A DNA stretch of 64,000 bases from Cryptomeria japonica (Eukaryota > Streptophyta > Pinopsida > Cupressales > Cupressaceae). Shown here piece by piece: positions 12,980 to 22,632 of this stretch (position 1 is its first letter; every line of letters starts with the position of its first letter). The notes under the pieces were generated by a model that saw nothing but the letters and a program-made list of their open reading frames with translations, did not search any database and was not told the origin of the DNA. The DNA lies in contig NW_026729144.1 in NCBI RefSeq assembly GCF_030272615.1, positions 111,462 through 175,461 of the forward strand, written 5' to 3'. A program made the translations under genes and the position numbers.

Positions 12980-13755
12980 ATACAATGGATACACCTATGG
13001 TGCTTAAGACAACGAAAAGAGAAATGACATTCATTGGTGAAATCACAAAGAAAAGGTTGGGATTTGTCATGAGATCGGGACATCATTTGGCGATTCATGC
13101 AGTGAAGTTGATTCTGGGCGAGAAGTTTCTTAAAACCTTCCCTTCGTTACAGGGTAAATTTTGACATTCCAGTCACGTTTCTTGCAAATTTGTTATTTTT
13201 TGATTGGGAAAAAGGCAAGGCAAAGAAATTTTGTCACTTCATTTTCAAACATGAATTCTTGGATGAAATTGATAGGGTGTTAGACAACATATTTGGGCAT
13301 GCATCTTTTCCCCTACCCCAAAATTTTTATATGATAAAGAATGGAAAATAAGGAGATTAGGCTCGTCCCTCTTATCAGAACTCTGCAAGAGGAGGAATTT
13401 GAGGCGAGGTGGGATACAATCAGGAGGAATATCACTTTTCTACAAAATCTGACAGGGGTGGTCGAACCTGTAGAGGATGGGTGGCTTGGCACTTACATGA
13501 AAGAGGAAGATATACTAAAAAAGGAACTGGGTTAGACCTCCTATGGACACAAAAAGCTCAGGTAGGGTGAAGGTTGAAGAAGACTACCTAGAGGGGGAGA
13601 TGAGAGATTTCACGACCAAAGCATGGGAACCAATCTACTCTATATGTGGTCATGAGTGTCCTATCATCTACCGCTTTGAAATGGAGCAACACACTTTGGG
13701 TGATGAGCTAGAATTTGCAAAAGCCAATAAAGGAGAAACCAAGGAGGCCAAGTAA
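12980..13755 (+). pseudogene. Broken protein-coding sequence of unknown family
   Basis: Several consecutive pieces read as protein, each running into the next after a frame change or stop: a basic piece near 12,998-13,165 (containing TKKRLGFVMRSGHHLA), a piece at about 13,150-13,350 (FDIPVTFLANLLFF, FKHEFLDEIDRVLDNIFG), then 13,341-13,535 and 13,543-13,755. Their charge pattern, lack of low complexity and orderly sequence suggest a former gene of about 260 codons rather than chance. It follows the LINE RNase H end by about 300 bp and could be an extension of that element or an independent gene fragment. I do not recognise the family. Confidence 0.4.
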
Positions 13756-13835
13756 GGGTCTCCAAAGCTAGGTTATCTTATGGTTGATATTTTTATACAG
13801 TTTGGTATAATACATTAATCGTTTGTATTTGTTAT

Positions 13836-13960
13836 CCCATTTTGAATATAGAGAAGCATATATAGGATAATTGATATAGGGAGGGTGGAAGTTGCAGAAT
13901 TCACATTCCCATTTTGAATATAAGGACGCATATATAGAATAGAAATGATATCTAGGGGGG
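13836..13960 (+). repeat. Imperfect two-copy direct repeat
   Basis: The phrase 'cccattttgaatata' followed by a CATATATAG block appears at about 13,837 and again at about 13,909, giving a period near 72 bp. No function is apparent. Confidence 0.6.
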
Positions 13961-14583
13961 AAAGATATTTTGCATTCTGGTTTTCTCCTTGGGTAGATGA
14001 CATGTAATAGAAGATAGGATTTCTATTTTTTTGATGCTTACTTCCAAATAAGTTGGAAGGAAGGTAGATCTATTGACTGTTGGATGAGTGTTCATATGTT
14101 TTTCCCATCAGATTAAGTTACTTGCAATGCAAATTTTGGAGTTCAACGAAACATAATAAGCTTTGTGTTGATGGACAAAAGTCATCGAAGCATCCACTAT
14201 TTTATTCAAGAGCAACTGAAATGCACCAAAAATTTCCAATTGAAATTAAAATCATTGTTTGGGTGGCCTCTACGAATAATTTAAAGTCTTTGAGGAGAGA
14301 GATTTTTTTGGGAGAATGTTGACATGTTACAAGTTTTAGTAGAAGATTACATAAACTGATTACAACACATGGTATACTCATCATTTTCTCTCTCTTTCTA
14401 CATCTAGGTATATTTAAGATAGAAAGCTAATTTTCCCGATTGTTTAAAGTTGAATGCCGTTGTGAGATAAGTGATTTTTAATTGAAATCTACTCATTATT
14501 ATTATTCTGTCATAAATCTGCTGATTTACACCTCATTACTGTCACATTTCCATTGAAAAGAGCAAACGAACGTATGTAACACG

Positions 14584-14590
14584 TATAAAT
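14584..14590 (+). promoter_or_regulatory. Possible TATA box of the small lysine-rich gene
   Basis: TATAAAT lies about 220 bp upstream of the ATG at 14,804, next to a CACGTA element. The intervening leader is pyrimidine-rich and contains a direct repeat. Position fits a plant core promoter, but such words are frequent in AT-rich DNA. Confidence 0.3.
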
Positions 14591-14684
14591 CCCTGACAAA
14601 ATCAAAACAAAAGCTCCGTTGTCATGCATCGCCCAACTTCAGCATTAAATTCGTAATCAAATCTCAGTGGCACGTTCTTGTTTG

Positions 14685-14766
14685 TTTTTGCCGCTGCTTT
14701 TTCAAGCATCCAACTAAAACAAAGTCTTTCTTCTTTTTGCCGCTGCTGTTTTCAGCGTCCAACTTA
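14685..14766 (+). repeat. 49 bp direct repeat in the 5' leader
   Basis: A block starting TTTTTGCCGCTGCT at 14,685 recurs at 14,734 with few changes, each followed by a 'catccaac' or 'cgtccaac' phrase. It lies in the presumed 5' UTR of the gene at 14,804. Confidence 0.7.
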
Positions 14767-14803
14767 AAAAGCCTTTCCTGTCTGTGTTCATTCTTTTTAC
14801 AGC

Positions 14804-15336
14804 ATGGCGGCTTCTTCAGAAAAAGCAAAAGCTGGGCCAGCAAATAATACCCAAAATCCTCACAATGATGAAATTGCATCAAAACCCATTTGAATGAAGA
14901 AGCGCAAGAGAGGAGAGGAGTCGACCAAGAAAAATGAGCGTGGCAACGAAAAGAAAGGCAAAGGGAAACTACAAAAAGTGAAGGGCAGTTTTGAAGACAT
15001 GAAAAGATCTGCTTCCCCAAACATGGAGAAAACTGTCCCTGCAAACCTGGAGAAGAGTAAAGACAAGGGTAGGAATGAGAAGAGCAAGGATGAAGGGAGT
15101 AAGAAACAGTCAAGTGTTGTAGGAGAGGTAACGGCTTCTCAAAAACTCTCTTGTTTATAATTTTTTATACTCTTGTTAAAATTTAATATTTGTGGGGCAT
15201 GTTCCAGATGGATGGGTTTAAAAATGAGTTGACACAAGAAAATCAGAAACAGCAGATGGCGAGCCACAAAGCTTGTTCTTCCAACAACACGACCGTTTTG
15301 GAACAGCCATTGAGCGATTTGCAAACAGAGAATTAA
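14804..15336 (+). CDS. Small two-exon lysine-rich protein, probably decaying
   Basis: Exon 1 starts at ATG 14,804, just after an acceptor-like TTTTTACAG. Its 30th codon is an in-frame TGA (14,891-14,893), followed at once by ATG 14,894, so the usable product may start there (about 120 residues). The protein is very basic (KKRKRGEESTKKNERG near its start), with repeated K/E/S runs typical of disordered nuclear proteins. Exon 1 ends at 15,127 before GT; the 80 bp intron is 15,128-15,207 and ends in TTCCAG; exon 2 (15,208-15,336) stays in frame and ends at TAA. Decayed relatives lie at 21,663-21,847 and 45,630-46,076, with the start of the intron also conserved in the latter. Family and function are not recognised. 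Confidence 0.5.
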
Positions 15337-15339
15337 AAC

Positions 15340-17440
15340 AAAAGTGGACTGATAACTCAGTGAACATTAGGTGTTTCTAAATTTAAAAGATGATATTACT
15401 TAAAGCTATTGATAACTCGTATATTTTGCTCTCTACTATATGTTGTTGAAATTATAGCTGTCAGGCGTTTTTTATGTTTTCAGTTAGGATTTGATTGTGT
15501 TTGTGCATGGGTAAGTGTTCTTTCGGAGCTGTGGCTTCTAAAATGAGAGTTAATGTTCCATTGTTATAAATGCATTATAATGAATGCAAATTTTTGGTTT
15601 TCAGAATGAGTTGTAGTGTGTTATGAATTCTTTTCTGAATTTACCTTTCAAATTATATGTGGTTTTCATTTTGTTTATGAAATAAACTTTTCGAAGGAGT
15701 TGTGGTCTGTCATGAGAAATTATATTGTTGTGTTTGGGTTATGTGCAGGGGGGTTAATACTCGTTCCTAGAACAGACTTCTATCAGTAGTTTTCAGATTA
15801 AACAGTTTGAAAAAAAAAACTGTCAATGGAATTTAGTAAATTAGTTCTTCTGCAAAGCCAAAGTATTCTCATCTTAGAAGTTTGCTAAAATTTATGAGAG
15901 GCAGTTAAGGTAACAGGATGAACAATATGATCAACAATTTAAACATCGTTCTAATCTTCTTATGTATCTGATTGGGTGATTTTGGGGGAGCTGGAATTTC
16001 CTATGATTGTGTTAAGGCGCAGCAGCCCTGATTAGGCATCCTTGTGATGGATGCACCATCCTTATTTAGAAATGCTGTTCCAGTTAGTAAGGTGCTGTTT
16101 TTGTTCTTAGACTAGGCCATTTGCTTATGAAGATTTTATTTTAGCAGTGAGTTAACTGCTGTTCCAACTCTAGACTTTGTTTTATATGATTTGTCATTTT
16201 AGATTTAGACTTTGTTTTATTGGATTTGTCACTTTAGATTTAGCTAGGTTCCATCTTTAGCTGCAATTGTAATCTCAGCTAAAGTCTATAGGATAGGAAA
16301 TTCCAGTTTTTAGGCAGTTCGATCGATACAAGATAAGATGCACTACTAGTTCTTAGCCAGCTTTATATAAAGAAAATGTATGTGTTTAAGGCTTAAGTGA
16401 TATCTCACTTCAATTTTAAGCTACTGCAATATATTTCTATTCAAGTCTTATGACAGACCGTTGTAGTTTTTTTGTAATCAGTTCAAGGAAAATAAACATT
16501 TATAGGTTTTCTTTGTTTTAGTTTTTATCAAAGGCTTAGTTCTACTCGGAGTTTCTTCTACTTAATCAAATTTAGCTTACAGCTTGAGAGAGATAACTCT
16601 TTTTCAATTTTGGTATTATTCCCAGACTCTTCTAGAGCAGATTTCTTGATATCTAGATCGGTGGGAGCTAGAAAAATTAGTCATCCCATGAACTTCCCAT
16701 GAACTTTGCATTTAGGAAAATCTGAGTATATGAATTAGTGGTAGGTGCCAGTAGGCTTGGAATTTGACGGTCACCCCTGTCTGTCATATGATTTTTTATG
16801 ATGGTTTAGTCATTCTAACGTCTTCAGTTTTATGTTTTAAAAAAAAATATCAAGTGTCAATTTTTTTAAAATTTGTGAATAGTTTAATATAAATTCTTTA
16901 AGCTTAACAGAATTGAAGTTGCGGTGAAAAAAATAGTTCCATGCAAAAAAATGTAAAAATTTAAAAAACAATGATAAATTAGTAATGCACTAAAAAATCT
17001 TAAATATACTTGTAAGTTTCTAAATTCACACCCAAAATTCTTGTTTATTATGAAAAATAGAAACTATTTTAGATTTTTTTATTACAATATTTTAAAAAAT
17101 TAGAAATGATTATATTTATCATTTCAATTGTTAAAAGTTTCTATATTGATATTTAAGACAATCTTATTAAAAATATTAAAAAATAAATTGACAAAGTTTC
17201 TAAATTTAAATAAGAAAAAATATACTAAAAATTCATATAAAAATAATATAAAATTAGAAACAATTATATGTTAATCTTACAATTTTAAAATATTCTAAAT
17301 AAATTTATATATTTATAATAAATGTTATAAAATAATATATATCTATATATAGTACCTACTATAATTTTTTATGGCTTATTAATAATTCTAAGTGTCATAT
17401 ATACAGTTTTTGGAAAAAATAGTCTGTCGATACATACATA
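15340..17440. other. Non-coding stretch, AT-rich
   Basis: No credible ORF. Visible structure is limited to a short direct duplication near 16,168-16,245 ('agactttgttttat' twice) and a longer duplication: the block 'gggagctagaaaaa...gaattagtggtag' at 16,666-16,745 recurs at 17,622-17,690. Between 16,850 and 17,360 the sequence is almost pure A/T. Confidence 0.5.
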
Positions 17441-17441
17441 C

Positions 17442-17550
17442 GGTCCATTAATTTTATTGGTTGTAATATAGAGTCTAAAAGTGCAAAAACGATTATGGTC
17501 CACTAATTTTATTGGTTGTAATATACAATCTAAAAGTGCAAAAACAGCCT
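17442..17550 (+). repeat. Two-copy 55 bp tandem repeat
   Basis: GGTCCATTAATTTTATTGG at 17,442 recurs at 17,497 as GGTCCACTAATTTTATTGG, and the similarity runs through the whole 55 bp unit. No coding or RNA feature is seen. Confidence 0.8.
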
Positions 17551-17719
17551 TATAGCCTGTCAAATTCGAGGACTACTTATTCATAAGAAAATTTATAAAA
17601 AAAATTGATGTCTTGATTAATGGGAGCTAGAAAAAATTGTTCATCCATAAAAGTATGAAAATTTGTAAGGTATATGAATTAGTGGTAGTGCTAGGACTAC
17701 TTATTTGTAAGGTCTATAT

Positions 17720-18070
17720 ATAGACAAACAAACACCCGTTGAATTTAATTTAATTTTGTAAGCATGCATTTTTTAATATCTACATATATATAAATTATAA
17801 ACTATTTAATTGATTGTTTGGTGTAGACGATGGCTATGGACACATAAACTTCTTTTGGTCGATTTTATGTTACATCGACACTTGTGCAACGTGACACGCC
17901 TTTTGGGATACAAATTGGTTGAATTTTTAGATATATTAAATAGTTTTAACATGATTTAAATTTGTATATGAGTACTAAACTCATTCATGTACATTAAATA
18001 TTAGTGCTAGCACAAAGAGGTCATCCGATTTCCATGTTGGATCCACTTAGGTTGTGGAAATAATTCTATC
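17720..18070 (+). pseudogene. Decayed exon and flanks, copy 1 of duplicated locus
   Basis: This segment aligns closely with 44,935-45,290. The shared part contains an intron-like stretch ending in TTTGGTGTAG and an exon-like frame starting with ATGGCTATGGAC. In the 45 kb copy that frame continues for about 30 residues (MDESTSFDRFYFSS, then CDTPFGIQIG). Here the sixth codon is a stop (TAA), so this copy is dead. Similarity stops near 18,070, where the LTR element begins; about 600 bp present in the other copy are missing here. The parent gene family is not recognised. Confidence 0.55.
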
Positions 18071-18504
18071 TGCCCCAGCCACTTTTGTTTTAAACATGAA
18101 CTATAAACTCTTTTGAATGCATTTAATAAGTGCATCGGGATGATGCACAAATTAAGGGGGGGAGGATGTCACAACCCTCCTTTATCACCATTGGATTAAA
18201 ATACAAACTCTATTATATTTCTTTTGGCTAAACTATTGAATGAATATTATAAAAGAATAAAAATAATAAATCTCACACACACATGGAAAATATACTTTTT
18301 TTTAATTTTTTATTTAAAATTTCCTCACCCAAATTATGGCACATGTTGTAGGAGGAATAAAAAGCTTCTAGAGGCTTCTCCACCACCTTGCATGTAACTC
18401 CTCCCACTAAGTCTAATCAATTTGCATGAAGGCCAAATTGGGAGAGAATCTCTATTTTTTTTTAATTAAAAATTAGGTAGTGGAATTTGGAGTTTTTTTT
18501 TTCT

Positions 18505-18511
18505 TATAAAA
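18505..18511 (+). promoter_or_regulatory. Likely LTR TATA box
   Basis: TATAAAA about 340 bp into the 3.5 kb LTR, after a T-run. LTR promoters usually lie in this part of the U3 region. Confidence 0.4.
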
Positions 18512-18760
18512 GATGCACAAGTTTTCAAAAGAAAGGGGGTTGGTAATTCCATAAAGAAATTCTTCATAAATTTTTCCTCTTGTAGTCATATTTTCATTTT
18601 TCAGCTAAGATTTTTGCTTTGGAGGACTTCTCTTCAAGTTCGAAGGATCAAGGGAGATCCATAGAGGATTCTACACCATCTTCAAGCACCCAGGTTCTTT
18701 CAAATTTAGTTATTTTCATGCAACTTATTCTTGTTGCAAATTATTGTAGATTAAATTATT

Positions 18761-19090
18761 TGTTTCAAATTTTGATGAGAAATAGATTCATTTATTTTCA
18801 GATTCTTGATAAGAATTAGAAGTAGATTAAATTGTTTAAGAAATTAGAATCATTTGTTTCAAATTTTGATGAGAAATAGATTCATTTATTTTCATATTCT
18901 TGATAAGAATTAGAAGTAGACTAAATTGTTTAAGAAATTAGAATCATTTGTTTCAAATTTTGATGAGTATTAGATTCATTTATTTTCAGATTCTTGATAA
19001 GAATTAGATCCATTAGTTCTAAATTTTGATAAGTATTAGATCCATTGTTTAAGAAGTTAGATCCATATATTCCAAATTCTTGATAGGAAT
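18761..19090 (+). repeat. Tandem repeat in LTR, about 94 bp unit
   Basis: Units beginning TGTTTCAAATTTTGATGAG start near 18,760, 18,854 and 18,948; the third is degenerate and decays into shorter 'gataagaattagatccat' subunits. It lies just downstream of the presumed transcription start of the LTR. Confidence 0.85.
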
Positions 19091-19565
19091 TAGATTAAAT
19101 CGTTTAAAATTTCTTATTACGTTTAGATTGATTCTTGCTGAAGAATTAAAATCAGAACTATCTTTATCTTCTTTCTCCAGAATCATTTCTCTGGTTATTG
19201 GTTTAAAATCTGAAATGTATATTTGAAGAGACCTCGCTGTGATCATTCTCTCAGTGATTTCTCATTTTCTCGTTATCTAAATCCTCTGTAAAAATATAAT
19301 TAACATTTCTTCTCTGTGAAAACTTTTCTCTATGTGTACAAATAAATTTATCCCTCTTCTTTGTGAATGAATCTCCCTGTGTAAAGAACAAAGGAATAAA
19401 TAATCCATCTCTGGTTACTTCTCTATTGTATGTTGTTCCTGGAAGTTAATCTGTATTCTCTCTAACATTAATATGTTTTTTTTTTTACATACCTGTTATC
19501 TATTCTTCTCTGTGTGAATTTCAATAATCTGGAATTGTAATTCTCTTGCATATAAAAATGCACAT

Positions 19566-19587
19566 ATATATATATATATATATATAA
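19566..19587. repeat. (AT)n microsatellite
   Basis: Uninterrupted alternating A and T inside the LTR. Confidence 0.9.
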
Positions 19588-19698
19588 AACATAAAAATTT
19601 ATTTTCAAACTTTAAACCATGGTAACGCACGACATTCAAAAATTGCCATAGGCATGCACGCACAGTATTTAATGCAGCCGCTGCAAGTTTTATTGGAA

Positions 19699-19838
19699 AC
19701 CGCAGGGTTAATGGTACCCCCACTACCCTGCGGTCACCGTAAGTGGCTGTAGGGGAGTGGAGGGGACCACACAGCCTCCTCATTCCCTACGGGTCTGCGC
19801 ATGCAGGACCGTAGGGGATGATGGGACCTGTGGTCCCC
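19699..19838. repeat. GC-rich nested inverted repeats in the LTR
   Basis: Three perfect or near-perfect stems lie in a GC-rich island within an AT-rich LTR: ACCGCAGGGT (19,699-19,708) with its complement at 19,725-19,734; GGGGACCACA (19,762-19,771) with 19,829-19,838; and, nested inside the latter, CATTCCCTACGG (19,781-19,792) with 19,809-19,820 (one T.G pair), enclosing a palindromic GCGCATGC. Such a structure could pause polymerases or form RNA hairpins in the LTR transcript. Confidence 0.85.
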
Positions 19839-21388
19839 ACCTCCCCCTAATTACTACTTTTAAACTTGTTAATGATTAATTCTGATGAAATTAATAAAAT
19901 CATTTTTTTTTAATTAAAAATTTAATTTACTTTTTTTATATCATTTCAAATTTAATTTAACTTAATTTTTTTTATTTTATATAATTGGTTAGTTAGATTT
20001 ATTTCTTTGAAAAAAATTAGCAAAAGATGGAAATCAAATTATTGTTTCAATTCCTTTAGGGAATTATTGGATTTTTTTGATCAATGATTTTGATTTACTT
20101 AAAAAAACAAAAACAAATAAGTCTTATTATTTCAATTTGATCCAAAATTTCAAAAGTATAAGCTAATCCCTCATGGGGAATTTGTAACTCTATAATTAAT
20201 TAGTCTCACGATAAGAGAAAACATTTTTGTATTTTGTATGTATATGACGTTACTTTTGCATTGCATTTATATTATTTCGCATTCCTTATCTTCATGCAAT
20301 TACTCATAAGTTCACAATTATCATTACCATGCCAATACATGTATTAATTCGTTTAATTGTAGAATAATGATATTTCTCTTTTCAAATAGTATTTAAAGTT
20401 TAAATTATGTACATCCATTTCATAATTATATTTCAAGCATGATGTTCATAAGCTCTTAGTTTAGAAACTAAACAAAGGAAGTTGGAAAACCAAAACTAGC
20501 AGCGTTCGGTATATACGGTGCCTCTAGGTCATGCTTACGGGTAATGCCATCATGTTGAACTACTGCACTTAACGCCTAATAAAGTTGCATTAACGATGTT
20601 TGTGGCATCGTCCCTATAAATCGTCGGGGAGTAATAAGGGACACTTGGAAGTTAAAATCCAAGGGGCGGGTAATCCCCCTTGGATCGATAATTTAATAAG
20701 ATAACTTTTAAACGATGTTCACATCCGTTGAGATAAACCATAGTAAACCCCTTTTTAGGGATGGTCAAGTTAAATGCTCGCATAGAATTGATTTCTTTTT
20801 TATCTTGAAGGGATATTGGTGATTTGCAATTGGGTCAAGGGTGACACTCATGATAAGAATTAGGATCTAGTTATTTTTAGGCCACAAGCAATAGGCCACC
20901 TTGAGCCTTCGCTTAAGCACTACCATCGTGGGTAGCAACCACAAAGAAACTGTCTAGGACACTGACCCTAGAAAGGGTTGTGTACCCACAAATCAGTTTA
21001 CATCAAACCATAGAATAGAAAATAGAACTACATACTTTACGCCTTGATCCCGTGCCGAAGCGGGTATGTAGGTAGTCTTGGGATGGAGTTGTCCCTCGTA
21101 CTCAGGCATTCGTGGGTGGGGTCTAGGCTTGGTTGAGTAAGAATCCTAATTGAAAGATAAGATAATTAAATTGAAAAAGAAATTCAATGCATACTCGGAA
21201 GGAATCTCGTATGGATTCGCTTGACTTCCCGAGGCTTTAAGCCAAATTCTGAGGCGGAATTCAAGCTTCTATTATTTTAATTACTCCTAAGGACAGCGAC
21301 CTCGGTGCACTCTTGTTAGAAGAGTGTAGTACTTAGTGAGTGGCTCAGGACCCGAATGGTGCCGATGAGTCTAAGTCTTTGGCCAGAG

Positions 21389-21560
21389 CATCTCCTATCT
21401 CGTTTGGATAGATGCCTACCCTGTATGGGTAGATGCCTATCTCGTTTGGATAGATGCCTACCCTGTATAGGTAGATGCCTATCCCGTATTAGATAGATGG
21501 ACTCTTATGTCCCGTATGGACAATTGCCTAACTCATATGGTTAGATGCTCATCTCGGATG
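21389..21560 (+). repeat. Minisatellite of about 20 bp units near the LTR end
   Basis: Imperfect tandem copies of a TAGATGCCTATCTCGTTTGG-like unit, with variants in which 'cctaccctgtatggg' replaces part of the unit. About eight copies can be counted. Confidence 0.85.
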
Positions 21561-21662
21561 GATGCCCAGAGTATGCAATTGAATAAAATATAATGATTAC
21601 ATTAAACAAACAAAAAAAGAGAATACTCAATTTTGTTGATTCATTTATGGTGGGTTATTACA

Positions 21663-21847
21663 GGGACCAAGATTATGGTGGATGGGTTTAAAAATGAGTT
21701 GACATGAGAGAATAAAAAATCACATTATTAAGATGATGAGAACCAAAAAGCTAGCTTTTTTCAACAAAATGACTATTAGTATTGATAATTCCCATTATAT
21801 AAGCAAGGGCATGTTGGAAGAGACGTTGAGAAATTTGGAAATGGAAT
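21663..21847 (+). pseudogene. Decayed exon related to exon 2 of the lysine-rich gene
   Basis: The sequence GGATGGGTTTAAAAATGAG at about 21,680 matches the start of exon 2 at 15,211. The end (TTGGAAGAGACGTTGAG...) matches the end of that exon. It aligns throughout with 45,885-46,073. Several in-frame stops are present. It is flanked by two retroelements: the 3.5 kb LTR on its left and the gypsy 5' LTR on its right, which starts exactly where similarity with the 46 kb copy ends. Confidence 0.65.
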
Positions 21848-22611
21848 TGTAGACACCCAAAATTGTCCAGTCTAATTAAATAAATATTTTATTTATTTAA
21901 TTATCTAAGCTTAATTCTTCTATTAATTAAATAAATCTTTATTTATTTAATTAATTCATTTATCCTCTTCTAGCCTTATTTCTCATTTAAATAAATACAT
22001 TTATTTGTTTAAATTATCCTTTTCCTAAATTAAATAAATATCTTATTTATTTAATTGATCCCACTTCTTCTATTAATTAAATAAATCTTTATTTATTTAA
22101 TTAATTCATTAACCTTTTCTACCCATGACACATGTCATTCATCTCTTAATTCATACACTACCTACCCCTTTCATTATTTTATTATTTCTTTTACCTACCC
22201 TCTAATCATAGCCGACTTCCTTTTACACCTCTCAATCTTATCCCTCAATTTCTTATAGTGTCTTCTATATAAGGAGATGCTTCCTTCATTATCAAACCCT
22301 AATGAATTTTATGCACTTGACTACACTACGATCCTACTTGCAACTACATTCCGTTCTTTGTTGAGCTCTTGTGCACATAAAATCTGAGAGCAAATATATC
22401 AAGCAAGATCAATGGAGATAGGAAGAATGGAGATCCAAACCCTATTGGACATGTGATGGTATAATCTTTGTGATTTCATTTGATTTGCATTGTCTTAGGT
22501 AATCTTCATATGTTATGGTGGATCTTTGTTGTTGTTAGGCTAGGGTTTTGTGGTTGAATTCATTTAGCCTTTCAATATTGTTATTATTGTTATCCATTTT
22601 CACCATATACA
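21848..22611 (+). repeat. 5' LTR of gypsy copy 1
   Basis: 764 bp, starting TGTAGACACC and ending CCATATACA. The first 270 bp hold five successive AT-rich inverted repeats built on TTAAATAAAT / ATTTATTTAA. A TATATAA box lies at 22,266-22,272. The copy at 33,735-34,450 lacks two short blocks (about 32 bp near 22,170 and about 15 bp near 22,420). Confidence 0.92.
22266..22272 (+). promoter_or_regulatory. LTR TATA box
   Basis: TATATAA followed by GGAGATGC, conserved at 34,120-34,126 in the second LTR. It sits about 420 bp into the LTR, giving a predicted transcription start near 22,300. Confidence 0.65.
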
Positions 22612-22614
22612 TTT

Positions 22615-22632
22615 TGGCACGCCCGGTGGGAC
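22615..22632 (+). other. Primer-binding site of gypsy copy 1
   Basis: TGGCACGCCCGGTGGGAC begins three bases after the LTR end, where the 3' end of a host tRNA primes minus-strand DNA. The TGG start matches a tRNA CCA end; I cannot name the tRNA with certainty. The site is repeated unchanged in copy 2. Confidence 0.8.

Larger units (their letters stand above)
18071..21662 (+). mobile_element. 3' end of a gypsy element: polypurine tract and 3.5 kb LTR
   Basis: A large LTR occupies 18,167-21,662. It starts TGTCACAACCCTCC and ends GGGTTATTACA, obeying the TG...CA rule. Directly upstream is a polypurine tract (AAGGGGGGGAGGA, 18,154-18,166), so this is a 3' LTR with about 100 bp of its internal region, not a solo LTR. 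The right end is confirmed by comparison with the 45.9 kb copy of the host locus, where 'gggacc' continues without the insertion. The internal 5' part and 5' LTR are gone. Size and motifs suggest a Tekay/del-like chromovirus, which is inference. Confidence 0.75.

Noticed and set aside
14664-15113. 149-codon minus-strand frame
   Set aside because: Shadow of the lysine-rich gene: its Ser/Leu/Phe-rich composition is the complement of Lys/Glu codons, and the plus strand has consistent splice sites.
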